Position numbers and translations under genes: made by a program
Notes under the pieces: model-generated
Told to the model about the DNA's origin: nothing
Seen by the model: only the letters and a program-made list of their open reading frames with translations
Databases searched by the model: none
Part shown: one piece after another, positions 32,530-33,924 of the stretch
Layout of the letters: every line of letters begins with the position of its first letter
Numbering within the stretch: the stretch's first letter is position 1
Assembly: GCA_000226015.1 (NCBI GenBank)
Contig: JH152816.1
Coordinates: 43,709-77,632, forward strand
Direction: 5' to 3'
Source: Mnemiopsis leidyi
Taxonomy: Eukaryota > Ctenophora > Tentaculata > Lobata > Bolinopsidae
DNA length: 33,924 nucleotides

Positions 32530-33924
32530 ACAGTGAAGAGCTATAGAAAGATCTAAAAGGAATTTGGAAGACCATCAAGCATGCTGCCAACCTATCCAGT
32601 AAAAATGCCACATCACAATGCTGTAATCTGAATATCCAAAATATGAATTTACATTTTTCTAAGATAGGATATGTAACGCAACAAACTGTCTCTGTAAACG
32701 AAACTTTTGACCCAATAGACCTTATGTCTCCACCGGCAAGCTGTACATTCTCTATGATTGAGAAGGTAACAGCAAATGAAGCTAAAGAGTATGTAGCAAC
32801 AATACCCTCTGATAAATCTATAGATAAGTTATGCCCATGAAAGTGCATAAAAAATACTTTTTCACCAAATCATCGAACCTTTCACCCATATTATAAATTT
32901 AAGTATAAGAAACTGTATCATGCCGCCCATTTGCAAAATTGCCGTGGTTGCTCCTATTTTGAAAATTGGAAACCCTGATGAGCCCAACAATTACAGACCT
33001 GCATTGATTCTTCCTCTCCTTATGAAGTATAGAGTAATTTGTTAATGCAAACAGTTTACTTCTTTAAGGTGATCAACAATGTGGATTCAGAAAAAACCAC
33101 TCTATTGCATTTCCAATGCTTAATTTACTTGGTAAAATTTACATTGGAGTAGAGTCTCACGAAAAACCAGCTACATAATATTCTTAGATACCAAAAAAGC
33201 ATTTTAATCTGTTTATCATATTTTAGTGAAAAAAAGCTTTAACACTATGGAGTAGAAGGTTTTTTATTATAGGGTTTAACAGCTTTCTTAGCAATCTTTA
33301 TGCAGTTCACTGAGTTAAATAGTGTTGCTAGCTCAGTGCTACCTGTGAATACTGGTGTTTGAATTTGAATTAGAATATCAAATTTGTGACACAATACAGG
33401 GCAGCATTTTAAGTCTAATAATGTTAAGTATATTCATTAATGATCTTAACGCAAAATGCATAAACTCTAAATCTTTCATATTTACAGACAACTGTACACT
33501 TTATCTTAATAATAGCTAGAAACCTGGTCCAATATAGAAGATGATATAAGACTTTTTCATAAATGACTTAATGTCAACAAGCTTTGTTTTACTACATCAT
33601 AAACCTCTATGGATATATTTGACCGAGAATTATGTAAAGAAAACATTAAATATTTCAATTACTGAGACACCAATGCAAAGATTGAGTATCAAAGAAACTA
33701 AATCACATAAATATATTAGCCAAATAATAGATAATCGGACCAGATGAGCTTCTAAGATCAGATATCATTTTGACTAAGTTAAAAGCTACAGAACGTATCG
33801 GTGCTCTGTATAAACCATAAAATCTTTTACCTCTGAAGCATAAAAAGATGTTTGTGGACTCATTACTGTTACTACAATTTGACTACTTACATATTATTTG
33901 TCTCACGTTGTGACCCTTTTCAAA
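32530..33924 (+). mobile_element. Degenerate non-LTR retrotransposon (LINE) reverse transcriptase, running off the window
   Basis: A decayed ORF2-type reverse transcriptase on the plus strand with several stops and frame changes. In order: a pre-RT segment (IWKTIKHAAN, then NLHFSKIG), RT fingers VVAPILKIGNP with NNYRP (32945-33000), QCGFRKNHS (about 33080), motif A FLDTKKAF with a stop where the catalytic Asp context continues (about 33185), motif B/C region GSILS with FINDL, and FTDNCTLYL in place of FADD (about 33485). The catalytic YADD/FADD box is lost, so it is not active. The arrangement fits the CR1/jockey-like group, but the clade cannot be fixed from this. The 3' end is beyond the window. 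Confidence 0.82.

Noticed and set aside
1-33924. CRISPR arrays, bacterial operons, prophage
   Set aside because: The gene structure is eukaryotic throughout; the only regular repeats are minisatellites without unique spacers.

Overview
The window is animal nuclear DNA. The genes have GT-AG introns, and the families are metazoan or eukaryotic: beta-thymosin, ribosomal stalk protein P0, rhodopsin-class GPCR, PIM-like kinase, cathepsin L, polybromo and an ARID2-like protein. Compact introns, divergent chromatin proteins and a gene nested in an intron suggest an early-branching animal (cnidarian, ctenophore or placozoan grade). This is an inference; I cannot name the species.

Layout, left to right. 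RPLP0 lies on the minus strand (424-1694, first four coding exons) and runs off the window. Next is a repeat-rich block (about 1.98-3.1 kb) with an OTU-protease-like fragment, hairpins and diverged tandem repeats, followed by a two-exon beta-thymosin gene (+, 3341-3588). The stretch from about 3.6 to 13.3 kb contains no gene I can name. It holds a few splice-bounded candidate exons and several clusters of CCAAT boxes with CACGTG. A minus-strand ARID2-like gene (13407-15792) shows the end of an RFX-type winged helix, a low-complexity linker, a pair of C2H2 fingers and a short C-terminal helical region; its 5' half is unresolved. A 15-bp minisatellite (17.84-18.11 kb) runs straight into a four-exon rhodopsin-class GPCR (+, 18113-20381) that carries two apparent frame breaks near its 3' end. 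Then comes an intronless PIM-like kinase (+, 20923-21753). A 16-exon polybromo gene occupies the minus strand (22072-31949), and a single-coding-exon cathepsin L (+, 23359-24345) sits inside its large intron 14. The right end carries a dead LINE reverse transcriptase (32.5 kb to window end).

The most notable biology is that two proteins defining the PBAF form of the SWI/SNF remodeller, an ARID2-like protein and polybromo, are encoded on the same strand less than 10 kb apart. Both look eroded relative to the vertebrate versions. Exon boundaries for RPLP0, thymosin, GPCR, ARID2-like and polybromo were worked out by hand from splice consensus and phase continuity; they are predictions, not transcript evidence.
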